The position numbers and the translations under genes are program-made. Below the pieces are notes generated by a model. The model saw only the letters and a list, made by a program, of their open reading frames with translations. It did no database searches and was not told where the DNA came from. Below, piece after piece: positions 26,169 through 35,526 of a DNA stretch of 64,000 bases. The DNA is from Clostridia bacterium (GTDB taxonomy: Bacteria > Bacillota > Clostridia > Lutisporales > Lutisporaceae). Where the stretch lies: positions 1 to 64,000 of the forward strand of contig DASPIR010000028.1 in NCBI GenBank assembly GCA_035628995.1, written 5' to 3'. Numbering within the stretch: the first letter of the stretch is position 1; every line of letters starts with the position of its first letter.

Positions 26169-26693
26169 GTGAGTAGTAATTCTAAGAAAATACAATTTAT
26201 GACTAGAACGGCACTTTTGCTTGCATTGGTAATCACTGTACAAATGGCAGGAAGGCTTATACCCAATAGCAACTTCGTGGTAGGCCCACTTGTGAATGCA
26301 TGTCTGCTTATTTCTACTGCCCTTGCAGGAGTGTGGAGCGGAATCATAATTTCTGTTATCTCACCTTTTGCATCACTTATTAATAATCATGCCCCTGTAG
26401 CAGCAGCACTGCTGCCCTTTGCCCCTTTCGTCGCAGCTGGCAACGCTGTATATGTTCTATGCTACTATTTGCTAGGAAAGAAAAATTCCGTTGTAGGTGT
26501 GGGTATCGGATCGATATTGAAATTTGCTTTTCTCTATTCATCTATAAATATATTCCTTCAGTTATTTAGCTTCCCTAAGTTCGCTAAAGTACTGACATTC
26601 CTCTTTGGATGGCCTCAGCTGATAACAGCCCTGATAGGCGGTATACTCGCCCTCGCTGTTGTGAAGATATTAAAAGGCCATATTACAGAGTAA
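26169..26693 (+). CDS. ECF transporter S component (substrate-specific subunit)
   Basis: 174 residues with five to six membrane segments and a short N-terminal cytoplasmic piece. The start is a GTG after GGAGGTTTTATT. Small size, ALLLALVITVQMAG near the start and a conserved loop with NNHAP fit the S-component superfamily. It lacks the shared AAT module, which is encoded elsewhere. The substrate cannot be told from sequence; a vitamin or metabolite sensed by the upstream leader is the natural idea. A bidirectional terminator follows. Confidence 0.75.
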   Translation: MSSNSKKIQFMTRTALLLALVITVQMAGRLIPNSNFVVGPLVNACLLISTALAGVWSGIIISVISPFASLINNHAPVAAALLPFAPFVAAGNAVYVLCYYLLGKKNSVVGVGIGSILKFAFLYSSINIFLQLFSFPKFAKVLTFLFGWPQLITALIGGILALAVVKILKGHITE

Positions 26694-26699
26694 AAAGCA

Positions 26700-26738
26700 T
26701 AAAAAATGAAGAGAATCTTTGAAAAGATTCTCTTCATT
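26700..26738. terminator. bidirectional intrinsic terminator
   Basis: AATGAAGAGAATCTTT, loop TGAA, AAAGATTCTCTTCATT with A and T runs on both sides. It separates the plus-strand ECF gene from the converging molybdenum hydroxylase operon. Confidence 0.88.
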
Positions 26739-27536
26739 TTATTTTATTTCCCTCATATGTTTTAAGTGACCGTTGTTTTTTACAAGCAATATCTCAGAGA
26801 GAATACCAAAGGCTATCTCGGAGGCAGTATCCCCGCCCAGGTCCAGACCTATAGGCGCATATACCTTTTCAAGTTCAGACCTGTCGCAGCCTTCGTCCAA
26901 AAGCTGGTCAAAGACATATTTCGTCTTCTTACGGCTTCCTATCATTCCTACATAAGCAGCGTCCCTTCCTATTGCAGCCTTCAAAGCTTCAGTGTCGCAT
27001 ATATGTCCTCTTGTTACAATTACTACATAGCAGTTGTTGTCCAAGGGATAATTACTCATGCATTCACCGATATTCCCAATAAAGATATCGCAGCCGGGAA
27101 ACCTTTCAGCATTTCCGTATTCCTCCCGGTCCTCAATAATCACTGCATGAAAGCCCATCAGCTCTCCAAGCTTATATAATTCAAGAGCTATATGTCCGCC
27201 GCCAGCTATAACCAGCCTGTCCTTTTCCTTGAATACCTTTATGAAAACACTTGCTTTTCCCCCGCACTGCATATGCAGTTCGCCGGATTCCGTAAGCTCC
27301 AGCTCCAGAAGTCTGTTTTTCCCTTCTTCCATGCTCTCAAGTGCGTATTTCCTGGCTGTATTTTCAAAGTTTCCTCCACCAATTGTACCCATGGTTGTTC
27401 CATCCTCAAACACAGCCATCATAAAGCCTTGCTTGCCTGGTGATGACCCTTCTTCCTCTACTAAAGTAACAAGAGCTGCTTTCCTGTTAGCCTTGATTTC
27501 CGCAGCCAGCTTTTCCATAAGTGCGTATTCCATCAT
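26739..27536 (-). CDS. XdhC/CoxI-family molybdenum hydroxylase maturation protein
   Basis: 265 residues. N-terminal CoxI-like segment EEEGSSPGKQG and MGTIGGG; C-terminal XdhC Rossmann domain with VIAGGGHIALEL, VTRGH and the GMIGSRKKTKY stretch. XdhC-type proteins hold the molybdenum cofactor, aid its sulfuration and insert it into xanthine dehydrogenase-type enzymes. The ATG at 27536 follows GGAAGG. It is the last gene of the operon. Confidence 0.9.
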   Translation of the reverse strand: MMEYALMEKLAAEIKANRKAALVTLVEEEGSSPGKQGFMMAVFEDGTTMGTIGGGNFENTARKYALESMEEGKNRLLELELTESGELHMQCGGKASVFIKVFKEKDRLVIAGGGHIALELYKLGELMGFHAVIIEDREEYGNAERFPGCDIFIGNIGECMSNYPLDNNCYVVIVTRGHICDTEALKAAIGRDAAYVGMIGSRKKTKYVFDQLLDEGCDRSELEKVYAPIGLDLGGDTASEIAFGILSEILLVKNNGHLKHMREIK

Positions 27537-27537
27537 T

Positions 27538-28341
27538 TCACCTTCCAAATCTTTCTTTTCTTAGGTATAGTATTGCTTCCAGCACACCACCTGCCACCGA
27601 CCGTGCCTTATCCGAAATGGTATAGCAATATTCCCTTATTCCCCTTGGATCCACATCGCCGATTTTCAGTCCTTCTTTTACATAAGTATTATCAGCAATT
27701 AGTCCTCTTATAACCCCTGCAATGGATGACTTCACCGGCTCATTATCTATAAGCGCAACTACATCCCCCTGCTTTACTATATCACCTATTTCAAGAACGT
27801 TCTTTATTATACCGCTTCTAGAGGCACGAAGCAGCCTCTCCTGTGAATAGCCCATGATGTTTCCGGGTATTCCTGTATCTGCTGCAGCCGAGCCTTTATA
27901 TATAGCCATTCCCAAGTCATGTCCTCTTTTTGTCTCTACTACGGCATCCACATCCACGCCTGCTTCAAAACCTGGACCAACACCTACTGTAATAGGCGCC
28001 ATTCCCCTGTTAGTCCCAAGATTCTTTTTAGCCATTATTGCATCAACGACTGCTAACGGCTTGACTTTATCAAGAATACAGCACTCACTGTCGCATAATA
28101 TGGGAATGCTATTGTTGTCCCATATTCCAGCAATACTATCACTGCTCAATGCCTTTACAGCCCGCACCCCTTCAATCTCGGCCTCACCTATAAGAATTGC
28201 ATTTGCAAAGGACGCACAGCGCCTTACAACCAGAGGCTCCTCGATATCAGTGAGAAGCAGTCTGAAGCCGCTTTTATAAAGTCTGTGGGCTATACCGGTA
28301 GCCAGATCTCCCGCGCCTCTAATAACAATTACATCATCCAT
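27538..28341 (-). CDS. yqeB: selenium-dependent molybdenum cofactor biosynthesis protein YqeB
   Basis: 267 residues. The start VIVIRGAGDLATGIAHRL is the YqeB/EF2563 family signature, and the C-terminal half (GDIVKQGDVVALI, SSIAGVIRGLI) is a biotinyl-like fold. The family occurs with yqeC in genomes with selenium-dependent molybdenum hydroxylases, where a labile selenium replaces the usual sulfur ligand. The ATG at 28341 follows GGAGG and overlaps the previous gene by 8 bases. Its presence implies that the hydroxylase in this operon is of the selenium type. Confidence 0.88.
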   Translation of the reverse strand: MDDVIVIRGAGDLATGIAHRLYKSGFRLLLTDIEEPLVVRRCASFANAILIGEAEIEGVRAVKALSSDSIAGIWDNNSIPILCDSECCILDKVKPLAVVDAIMAKKNLGTNRGMAPITVGVGPGFEAGVDVDAVVETKRGHDLGMAIYKGSAAADTGIPGNIMGYSQERLLRASRSGIIKNVLEIGDIVKQGDVVALIDNEPVKSSIAGVIRGLIADNTYVKEGLKIGDVDPRGIREYCYTISDKARSVAGGVLEAILYLRKERFGR

Positions 28342-29683
28342 TTTCATCCTCCAGCTTTAGGGCTGATTTGTATTCCTCTGGGGTATCGATATCAAACCCT
28401 ATAGTATCATTATCAAATTCAACTGCGACAATATGCCCTTCAAGTCCCTCAAGCAGTGTACGCCCTCCCGCATCTCCTCTGAGACTTAAAAGCCTATCTC
28501 TTAGTAAAGAGGAAAATATCACAGGGTTTCCCCTGTTTCCATTATATAATGGGACAACCGCACTGCAGTTCTCCTGTGAAAAGCTTTCAATGAGCTGATT
28601 TATTATGCTGTCTGTGATAAAGGGCTGGTCTCCCACTAAGAACATGAATCCCTCCGCAGCCGGGCAGGAATTCTCTGCTCCAAGCCTCACAGACTGGCTT
28701 TGTCCTAACTCGGGAGCAGGATTATGCACAAGCTTTGCTCCATATTTTCTGCCGATGGAGGCTATTTCATCACTGGCACATACCAAGACAACCTCTCCAA
28801 GTTTTGAACGGTCAGCTGCTGCAAGTATTCTCTCTATTACGGGAACACCGCCTACAGGAAGCAGAAGCTTATTTCCGCCCATTCTCTTTGACAAACCTGC
28901 TGCAAGTATAATGCCGCTTATTTTCTTGACTGCATTCGTAAAGATGCAATTCTTCATACTGGCAATTACTATTTGTTCAGGATTATACCCATTATACAAT
29001 AGCTTTTGTGCAATATCAAAAGCAGCTCTTCTCTCCTTTTCCCCCTCAGCCTTATTCACAATAAGGTATCTTTCAGAAAGAATCGGAGCAGCTTTGAAAA
29101 GTCCCTCCTTGTGCAGTATGAGCCTTAGTATCATATCTGCATCAATAATATCTCCTTCAGTGCACCCGAGCAGCTTGCAGAATAGCTCCGGCCTATGTAC
29201 ATTATCCGCACATACCTCTTTACCAACACAGTCCAAACCAATCAACCCTATTACCTTAGTGGTAGCAGATGGAATTACCGGCTCATGTTCTGCCGGTGCC
29301 TTTACCGGCCTGCCCTTTGAACCATCACCCTCGACCAGTATATAGTCAAATATACCCTTTGAGAATACAGTATCAAGAAACCCGGGACTAACTCCCAACA
29401 GCTTGCCTTCAGCGGAAAGCGACCTGCCAAGGACAGTTATTCCGCATTTATTTTCATTATCAAACAGCTCTAATGATTCTTCTTCAGAAATTACTATTTT
29501 GTCATATTGGCTCTGCTCAGGATAATAAATTGCAGTAGTCGTTGTGGCAAGAATCTTCTTTCCATCTGATGAAAGCTCTCTGGCAAGGCGGAACATTGTC
29601 GAGGTTTTGCCCCCTGCTCCTATGAGGCAAATCATATCTGCCCTTTCTAGTTTGATATTTATCATACTGTATAGGTTTTCCAT
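28334..29683 (-). CDS. YqeC-MocA fusion: selenium-molybdenum cofactor protein plus molybdopterin cytidylyltransferase
   Basis: 449 residues with two domains. Residues about 10-235 are YqeC: P-loop-like GAGGKTSTMF, ATTTTAIY and VEGDGSKGRPVKAP. Residues about 250-449 are a MocA/MobA nucleotidyltransferase: GIILAAGLSKRMGGNKLLLP, LVGDQPF and GNPVIF. MocA attaches CMP to the molybdenum cofactor, as needed by xanthine dehydrogenase-type enzymes. These are usually separate genes or a known fusion in Clostridia. The ATG at 29683 follows GGAAGG; a longer frame to 29749 is unsupported. Confidence 0.88.
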   Translation of the reverse strand: MENLYSMINIKLERADMICLIGAGGKTSTMFRLARELSSDGKKILATTTTAIYYPEQSQYDKIVISEEESLELFDNENKCGITVLGRSLSAEGKLLGVSPGFLDTVFSKGIFDYILVEGDGSKGRPVKAPAEHEPVIPSATTKVIGLIGLDCVGKEVCADNVHRPELFCKLLGCTEGDIIDADMILRLILHKEGLFKAAPILSERYLIVNKAEGEKERRAAFDIAQKLLYNGYNPEQIVIASMKNCIFTNAVKKISGIILAAGLSKRMGGNKLLLPVGGVPVIERILAAADRSKLGEVVLVCASDEIASIGRKYGAKLVHNPAPELGQSQSVRLGAENSCPAAEGFMFLVGDQPFITDSIINQLIESFSQENCSAVVPLYNGNRGNPVIFSSLLRDRLLSLRGDAGGRTLLEGLEGHIVAVEFDNDTIGFDIDTPEEYKSALKLEDENG

Positions 29684-29687
29684 ACTA

Positions 29688-30707
29688 TTACCTTCCAAAT
29701 GTGCAATTGGGATATCTGCAGATATCGCAATTCTGGCATAGTCCCCCATGTCCCATCATCGTGAAATCCTTTTTGCAGAAGACCTCTCCCGCAAGAATTC
29801 TTGGCAATACAATATCAAGAACAGTAATTTTGTGATACATTCCACAAGCAGGAATACCCAACAGCGGAATGTTATTCTTATATCCCAGCATAAACATCGC
29901 CCCCGGAAGTACTGGTGATCCGTAAGTGACTATGCTGTCAGCAACCTCTCTAATTGCAGAAGGGGTAACATCGTCAGCATCGACAGACATTCCACCCGAA
30001 ACAAACACTAATTGCACACCGCTTTTTATTTGTGCTTCAATGGCGGCTTTTATCTTCTCTTTACTATCAGGAGCATATATAGTATCTGTGAGCAGGCAGT
30101 CATAATCCGTAAGCTTCTTGGCAAGTACAGGCCCGAACTTATCTGTTATTCTGCCCTCAAACACTTCAGTACCAGTTACAACTATTCCTGCCTTAGGCTT
30201 TTCCAGCTCCTTGATCCAAATTACCTTGCCAAGTCTGCTGCATATTTCTTCAACCGCCTCTATGCTGCCCTTATCGATACAAAGTGGTATGATTCTTGTA
30301 CCCGCTATAATTTTGCCTATATTGACCATTGTATTGTTATGAAGTGTGGAGAATATAACCATATCTATAGCATTTATACATTCAAGTGCCTCAAGGTTTA
30401 TTTTCAAAAGCCCTTTTTTGTCAGCCTTTAAACTGATTTTACCTTCGGTGGGGCCTGTCAGAATAATTCCCTCCCCTGCTGCCGCTTCAGCTATCCTCAT
30501 GGCAGCATCATCCTCATGGAGAGTATTGCAGTCCATTTCAAGCACGAATATATTATTTTTTCCCATCTTTTTAAGTTCTTCGATATCTTCAGCCTGTATT
30601 ATATGCCCTTTCTTAAAGGCCGCTCCCTTGAATTCGCCTGGTACAATTTTCGTAAGATCATGAGCCAGTATAGTTCCTACAGATTCTTCCACCCTAATGC
30701 TTTTCAT
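29688..30707 (-). CDS. MoeA-like molybdopterin-binding protein
   Basis: 339 residues. The middle has the MoCF-binding pattern: VVTGTEVFEGRITDKFGP, VFVSGGMSVDADDVTP and PVLPGAMFMLGY, then GIPACGMYHK. It is shorter than MoeA and ends with a cysteine cluster, CQNCDICRYPNC. The family is common beside molybdenum hydroxylase genes in Clostridia. Likely acts in metal insertion or as a cofactor carrier. AAGGAGG precedes the ATG. A terminator lies between it and the upstream lyase gene, so its transcription may be partly separate. Confidence 0.85.
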   Translation of the reverse strand: MKSIRVEESVGTILAHDLTKIVPGEFKGAAFKKGHIIQAEDIEELKKMGKNNIFVLEMDCNTLHEDDAAMRIAEAAAGEGIILTGPTEGKISLKADKKGLLKINLEALECINAIDMVIFSTLHNNTMVNIGKIIAGTRIIPLCIDKGSIEAVEEICSRLGKVIWIKELEKPKAGIVVTGTEVFEGRITDKFGPVLAKKLTDYDCLLTDTIYAPDSKEKIKAAIEAQIKSGVQLVFVSGGMSVDADDVTPSAIREVADSIVTYGSPVLPGAMFMLGYKNNIPLLGIPACGMYHKITVLDIVLPRILAGEVFCKKDFTMMGHGGLCQNCDICRYPNCTFGR

Positions 30708-30739
30708 GAATTCTCCACCTCCTTATTATAATTGTAATT

Positions 30740-30777
30740 GAAAAACAGACATGGAGCAAGATGCATCCATGTCTGTC
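30740..30777 (-). terminator. intra-operon intrinsic terminator after the ammonia-lyase-like gene
   Basis: Minus-strand ACAGACATGGA / TCCATGTCTGT with a 10-base loop, followed by TTTTTCAATT. It may reduce transcription of the maturation genes relative to the enzyme subunits. Confidence 0.75.
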
Positions 30778-30786
30778 AATAAACCT

Positions 30787-32307
30787 TTATTTGGTTATTC
30801 TCATTGCTTCTTTTACATCTGCAATTAACTTACCCGAGCGTAGAACCTCATATGCTTTTTTTATATCTACGGAAAGGTTTCTGTCCTTATCATAGAAGGG
30901 TACTGCTTTTCTTATAGAATCAAAAGCGGCTTTTGTACCTTTTCCCATATGTATGTCGTTTCTCAAATCAACGGCCTGAGCAGCATGTATGGCCTCTATC
31001 CCCAATATGTAGAACATATTGTCAACTATCTTCCGTGTCTTCTGTACTATGTATGGAGCGTTGTTTGCATGATCCTCCATGTCTCCTGCCAATGAAAAGA
31101 AATCAGAAATTGCAGGGTTGGATAAATGTCTTATCTCAGTATCAAGGGATGTATAAGTCTTCTGTATTGTTGCAAATGCAAGTACATTATCCGCAGGTGA
31201 AAGGAATCTGGACAGCTTTGTAAATGCCGGATTACCAAGTTTAATCATCCTGTGGCATGAGACCTTTGAAAGCTGACTTAATGCCAAACCCAGCATTTCA
31301 AATCCCAAGGACCAATTGGTGACCTCGAAATTCGAGCAGGATATTATCTTTTTGTCATCCATTATTATGCATGGATTATCATCTGAGGAATTCAGCTGTA
31401 TGTCCAGCAAGCCCTCAACATAAGCAACTGCATCCCTGACTGCTCCATGTACATGAGCTGAGCCTCGGAAGCTTAAAGGGTCCTGAACGGGCTTTTTCCA
31501 ATCCGGTTCCCAAATATAGCTTCCCTCAAGATATTCTGTAATTCTCTCTGCACTGTATGCCTGTCCTTTATATGGCCTTATACGGTGCGTCCTTACATCC
31601 AGAGGAGAAACATTTCCATTTAGTCCTTCAAGGGATAATGCATATATTACATCTGATATATCTAAAAGCTCTTTTATATCATTTAATACAAGGGCTCCTT
31701 GTCCGGCTGAAAGTGCATTGGAACTCACTATAGCAAGACCATCCTTTGGTCCTAGCACCACAGGCTCCAAGCCCGCTCTTTTCAAGGCTTCAGCAGAAGC
31801 TATCCTCTCTCCGTTATAGAAGGCCTCCCCTTCTCCCAGCATTGCAAGTCCTATATGAGAAAGACAGGTTATATCTGCTTCTCCGATAGAGCCTCTTTCC
31901 GGAATAACCGGATGCACCCCTGCATTGAGCATATCCTTATACATAACAGCTATCTCAGGCTGTATTCCTGTCGCACCTACCAACAGTGTATTGAGCCTTG
32001 CGAGCATTATTGCCCTTACTTCATCCTCGGTCGCAATCGGGTCTACCCCAAGGCAGTGGGAGTATATGAGATTCCTATTATACTCCTGGAAGAACTCCTT
32101 AAAGACTCTTTTGTCTTTATTCCAACCAACGCCTGTATTGAAGCCGTAAACCGGCACATTACTGTCAACAAGATCGAACACCAGCTGTCTTGACGCTTTA
32201 AGTGCATCAATGGCTTCGGGAGTAATTTCCACCTTAAGTCCTTCCCTTGCGACCTTGACAACCTGCTCTATTGTCAAATCTCTGCCATTCAAATTCACAG
32301 TATCCAT
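30787..32307 (-). CDS. histidine ammonia-lyase family protein lacking the MIO triad
   Basis: 506 residues, full HAL/PAL length, start after GGAAGGGG. Family residues are kept: Tyr54 in YGFNTGVG, His84 in SHCLG, the Asn in SSNALS, and QDPLSF plus DDNP later. But the loop that normally reads GSVGASGDLAPL reads GSIGEADITCLSHIG at 139-153, so the Ala-Ser-Gly that cyclises to the MIO electrophile is replaced by Glu-Ala-Asp. The DNA there is clean, with no frameshift. A MIO-type ammonia elimination is therefore unlikely. Being inside a molybdenum hydroxylase operon suggests another elimination or ring-opening on an N-heterocycle. Family sure, function unknown. Confidence 0.85.
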   Translation of the reverse strand: MDTVNLNGRDLTIEQVVKVAREGLKVEITPEAIDALKASRQLVFDLVDSNVPVYGFNTGVGWNKDKRVFKEFFQEYNRNLIYSHCLGVDPIATEDEVRAIMLARLNTLLVGATGIQPEIAVMYKDMLNAGVHPVIPERGSIGEADITCLSHIGLAMLGEGEAFYNGERIASAEALKRAGLEPVVLGPKDGLAIVSSNALSAGQGALVLNDIKELLDISDVIYALSLEGLNGNVSPLDVRTHRIRPYKGQAYSAERITEYLEGSYIWEPDWKKPVQDPLSFRGSAHVHGAVRDAVAYVEGLLDIQLNSSDDNPCIIMDDKKIISCSNFEVTNWSLGFEMLGLALSQLSKVSCHRMIKLGNPAFTKLSRFLSPADNVLAFATIQKTYTSLDTEIRHLSNPAISDFFSLAGDMEDHANNAPYIVQKTRKIVDNMFYILGIEAIHAAQAVDLRNDIHMGKGTKAAFDSIRKAVPFYDKDRNLSVDIKKAYEVLRSGKLIADVKEAMRITK

Positions 32308-32346
32308 ATGCTATCCCCTTCCACTGTTTTAAAACAATCTTTGATT

Positions 32347-34608
32347 CTATTTACATTTCTCTTTGATTTTTTCCATTATGCGCTCCGGAGTTGCCGGCAA
32401 GACATCTAGCTTTATATCAAGAGCATTGTTTATAGCATTTATTATTGCAGGGGCTGCAGCAACAGTTGCAACTTCTCCTACACTTTTTGCACCATAAGGG
32501 CCGTATTCCTCCCCTTCTTCAATAAGTAGCACCTTAACATCAGGCATATCTGGAGCATTAACAACAAGGTATCTGCCAAACCGGTCATTTTGAATCCTTC
32601 CCTTGCTGTCAAAAGTGATTTCCTCTGATAGAGCCATACCCATTCCCATCTGTATCGATCCCTGAATCTGCCCTATAACGAATTCCGGATTTATTGCCTT
32701 TCCAATATCATGAGCTGCCAGAAAATCCAGTACCTTTACCATTCCGGTAACTGTATCCACCTCAACCTCAACAAAGTTAGCACAATAGCTTGCAGGATTT
32801 CCTGGTGACTGGTATGTCAAAGTTTCTCCCGCCTCATCGCCATATTGGGTTTGAATAATCGATGCAATATCCCCATAGGACATTTTATTTGATTCCTTCT
32901 GTCTATCCCATATGAAGCCTTTTTCCATAACCACATCTTCTATATTGCATTCAAAAATACCTGCGCTGTACCTCTTAATTTTTTCTTTGACCAACTGTGA
33001 AACCTTCATTGCCGCTCCACCGCATACAAATGTCACTCTGCTTGCCTGGGTACCGGCAGAGTCAAAAGGACTTGCAAGAGTATCGGCTCCAGGTACGTAT
33101 ATCTTATCAATATCCATATCCAGAGTTTCAGCGACAATCTGCATCATAGTTGTATTTGTACCACAGCCCAAATCATGCAATGCACCTTTAAGCACTGCAT
33201 ACCCATCTGCGGAAATTCTCAGTGACATGGTAATAAAGTCCGGATATGCGCCAAAATACCCGTTCCCGTGAGCACAGCAAGCCATACCCACTCCGCGTAC
33301 GAATCTGCCTTCATCCTTCTTTCTTGTATACCTTTCTTTCCAATTAAAAGCCTCAGCTCCTTTAGCAACACAATCGATTACTCTCGCATTGCCAAGATCG
33401 GGCCCTCCAATCGGATCCTTTTCATAAGGATGAACAAGATTCTTAAGCCGAAGTTCCACAGGGTCCATCCCAAGGCCTCTGGCGACATTCTCGATGTTTA
33501 TCTCGGTTATAGCGTGCAGCTGCGGTGAACCATAACCTCTTGCTGCTCCACCTATCGGTGTGTTTGTATAAACGCTTGCAGTACTATACTTTTGATTCTT
33601 TATCCTGTACAACTTAAAAGCTTTTTTACCCATTGCCATTGCAATAGCGCTTCCGTTTGTAAAATATGCCCCTGCATCCACAAGAACGTGGATGTCTCTT
33701 GCCAGAATATTTCCTTCCTTATCCACAGCAGTTTTTACTGTGCCTATGGTTTTGGTCCTTGTTCTAGTTCCAATTATTGCTTCCGTCCTGTCCATAACAA
33801 GCTTAACCGGCTTTTTCAATTGTTGAGAAATATAAGCACAAACCGGCTCAATTGTCGGCTGGCTCTTTCCCCCAAAGGAACCTCCAAGAGTGGTTTTTAT
33901 GACACGGACACTGCTGTCTGGTATTCCTAATGCTTCTGATATAATAAGCTGTACCTGAAAAACAACCTGGCAAGGCGTCCATACGGTAATATTCCCACAA
34001 GGGTCGGTATCTGCAATGCAAGCGTGGGTTTCCATTGCTGCATGATGCACTTTGGGGGTTTCAATCCTATCGTCCACAACAAGATATGCATTCTCCATTT
34101 CCTTAGCGGGGTTTCCGCAGCCAAACTCTTTACTGAATACAACGTTGCCGGATTCATGAATCTTTACAGCATCAGCCTTTAATGCATCCTCCGGATTTAT
34201 AATAACAGGAAGTTCTTCATATTCAACCTCAATAAGCCTAACCGCCTTCTCTGCTGTATGCTTATCAACCGCTACTACAGCGGCAACTCTGTCCCCATAA
34301 TAGCGGATTTTGTCTGAAAACAAGCACTCATCCTTTACAACCTCTAAACCGCTTATCCATCTATGCGAATTATAGAGGTTATGCGGAGAATTCTTATAGG
34401 TAAATACAGCCTTTACCCCGACTAGGGCTTCTGCTTTTGATGTATCTATATTCTTTATCCGACCATGGGCAATATTGCTAAGCAGGAGCTTGGCATGGAG
34501 CATCCCCGGCAGTACCATATCCCCTACATACTTGGTTTTCCCCGTAAGCTTCTCTCTTACATCATGCATTGGAACATAAGTCCCGACATACCTCAGATTT
34601 TCTGCCAC
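32347..34608 (-). CDS. xanthine dehydrogenase-family molybdenum-binding subunit
   Basis: 753 residues, GTG start overlapping the FAD-subunit stop by one base. Cofactor-binding segments of the family: GGSFGGKSQ, RGYGSPQ, GTQASRV and GAKSVGEVA with the catalytic glutamate near the C-terminus. With the FAD and 2Fe-2S subunits it forms a three-subunit hydroxylase for an N-heterocycle or aldehyde. YqeB and YqeC downstream imply a selenium-containing site. The substrate cannot be set; purines are one possibility. Confidence 0.9.
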   Translation of the reverse strand: MAENLRYVGTYVPMHDVREKLTGKTKYVGDMVLPGMLHAKLLLSNIAHGRIKNIDTSKAEALVGVKAVFTYKNSPHNLYNSHRWISGLEVVKDECLFSDKIRYYGDRVAAVVAVDKHTAEKAVRLIEVEYEELPVIINPEDALKADAVKIHESGNVVFSKEFGCGNPAKEMENAYLVVDDRIETPKVHHAAMETHACIADTDPCGNITVWTPCQVVFQVQLIISEALGIPDSSVRVIKTTLGGSFGGKSQPTIEPVCAYISQQLKKPVKLVMDRTEAIIGTRTRTKTIGTVKTAVDKEGNILARDIHVLVDAGAYFTNGSAIAMAMGKKAFKLYRIKNQKYSTASVYTNTPIGGAARGYGSPQLHAITEINIENVARGLGMDPVELRLKNLVHPYEKDPIGGPDLGNARVIDCVAKGAEAFNWKERYTRKKDEGRFVRGVGMACCAHGNGYFGAYPDFITMSLRISADGYAVLKGALHDLGCGTNTTMMQIVAETLDMDIDKIYVPGADTLASPFDSAGTQASRVTFVCGGAAMKVSQLVKEKIKRYSAGIFECNIEDVVMEKGFIWDRQKESNKMSYGDIASIIQTQYGDEAGETLTYQSPGNPASYCANFVEVEVDTVTGMVKVLDFLAAHDIGKAINPEFVIGQIQGSIQMGMGMALSEEITFDSKGRIQNDRFGRYLVVNAPDMPDVKVLLIEEGEEYGPYGAKSVGEVATVAAAPAIINAINNALDIKLDVLPATPERIMEKIKEKCK

Positions 34609-35501
34609 TATCTTTCACCCCCGGTAAGCATATCCCCAAACAGCATATTATAAATATCAATACCAGCACCTGTTACTTCATCTATCTTGTTCTCATATCT
34701 CTTTACCCCGTTTATTGAGTCTTTGACATGATCCTGAAGCGCAGATACAAACCTATAGCCCAGTTCCACAGTCGGTTTGCTGCCCCTTAAGGCGTTCTCC
34801 GCCATTACCGCATGATATGGAATCGGGGCTGCAGATCCAATTACAATACTTGCATCTTCTATTACACCAGTGCTGCTATCATATTTTACTGCAGCAGCTA
34901 CATTGATGTTTGCAATTACAACTGTTGTTCTGCTGCTTTCCCTGCCGTACTTGCTGAAAGCACTTCTACAGCCGCCATTTACATATGGAATCAGCATCTC
35001 TATAATAGCCTCATCTTTTTTTAGGCTGTTTTTACTTATTCCTATGACAATTTCATCTATAGTTCTTAAAGTTGTTTTACCATTGCTGTTAATTGTTCTA
35101 ATCAGTGCATTTACGGCAAGAAGTGCAGGAATGGAATCCCCTCTGGGAGAGCTGTTTGCAATATTTCCTGCCATGCTCGCAGCATTCCGTATCTGCTGTG
35201 AACCAACCTGCCTTGCGGCTTGCCCAACACATGCAGCATATTTGTTTATGATTTCACTTTCTCCTATTTCAGCGAAGGTAACATTTGCACCTATCTTTAT
35301 AAAGCCGTCATCAATTTTAATATGCTCAAGCTCACTTATTCCGGACATATCGATTATCCTGCCGGAATAGATGCCGCGGTTTCTGAGCTTTATTGTTAAA
35401 TCGGTTCCGCCGCTTAAAATATATGTGTTGACATCCGCATTTTTAAGGTAGACTATAAGCTCCTTTACACTCCTAGGAGTTTCAAACAGAAACTGTTCCA
35501 T
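34608..35501 (-). CDS. xanthine dehydrogenase-family FAD-binding subunit
   Basis: 297 residues starting MEQFLFETP after a GGGGGGAT ribosome-binding site; a longer frame begins 33 bases upstream. FAD segments LSGGTDLTIKLRN and AGNIANSSPRGDSIP are typical of the CoxM/XdhB family. Carries electrons from the iron-sulfur centres to NAD or another acceptor. It lies 25 bases after the 2Fe-2S gene. Confidence 0.9.
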   Translation of the reverse strand: MEQFLFETPRSVKELIVYLKNADVNTYILSGGTDLTIKLRNRGIYSGRIIDMSGISELEHIKIDDGFIKIGANVTFAEIGESEIINKYAACVGQAARQVGSQQIRNAASMAGNIANSSPRGDSIPALLAVNALIRTINSNGKTTLRTIDEIVIGISKNSLKKDEAIIEMLIPYVNGGCRSAFSKYGRESSRTTVVIANINVAAAVKYDSSTGVIEDASIVIGSAAPIPYHAVMAENALRGSKPTVELGYRFVSALQDHVKDSINGVKRYENKIDEVTGAGIDIYNMLFGDMLTGGER

Positions 35502-35526
35502 TATATCCCCCCCTGGTGTTTTTAAC

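Noticed and set aside
30787-32307. Calling this gene hutH (histidine ammonia-lyase)
   Set aside because: The MIO-forming Ala-Ser-Gly is replaced by Glu-Ala-Asp and no other hut gene is nearby, so the function name is not supported.
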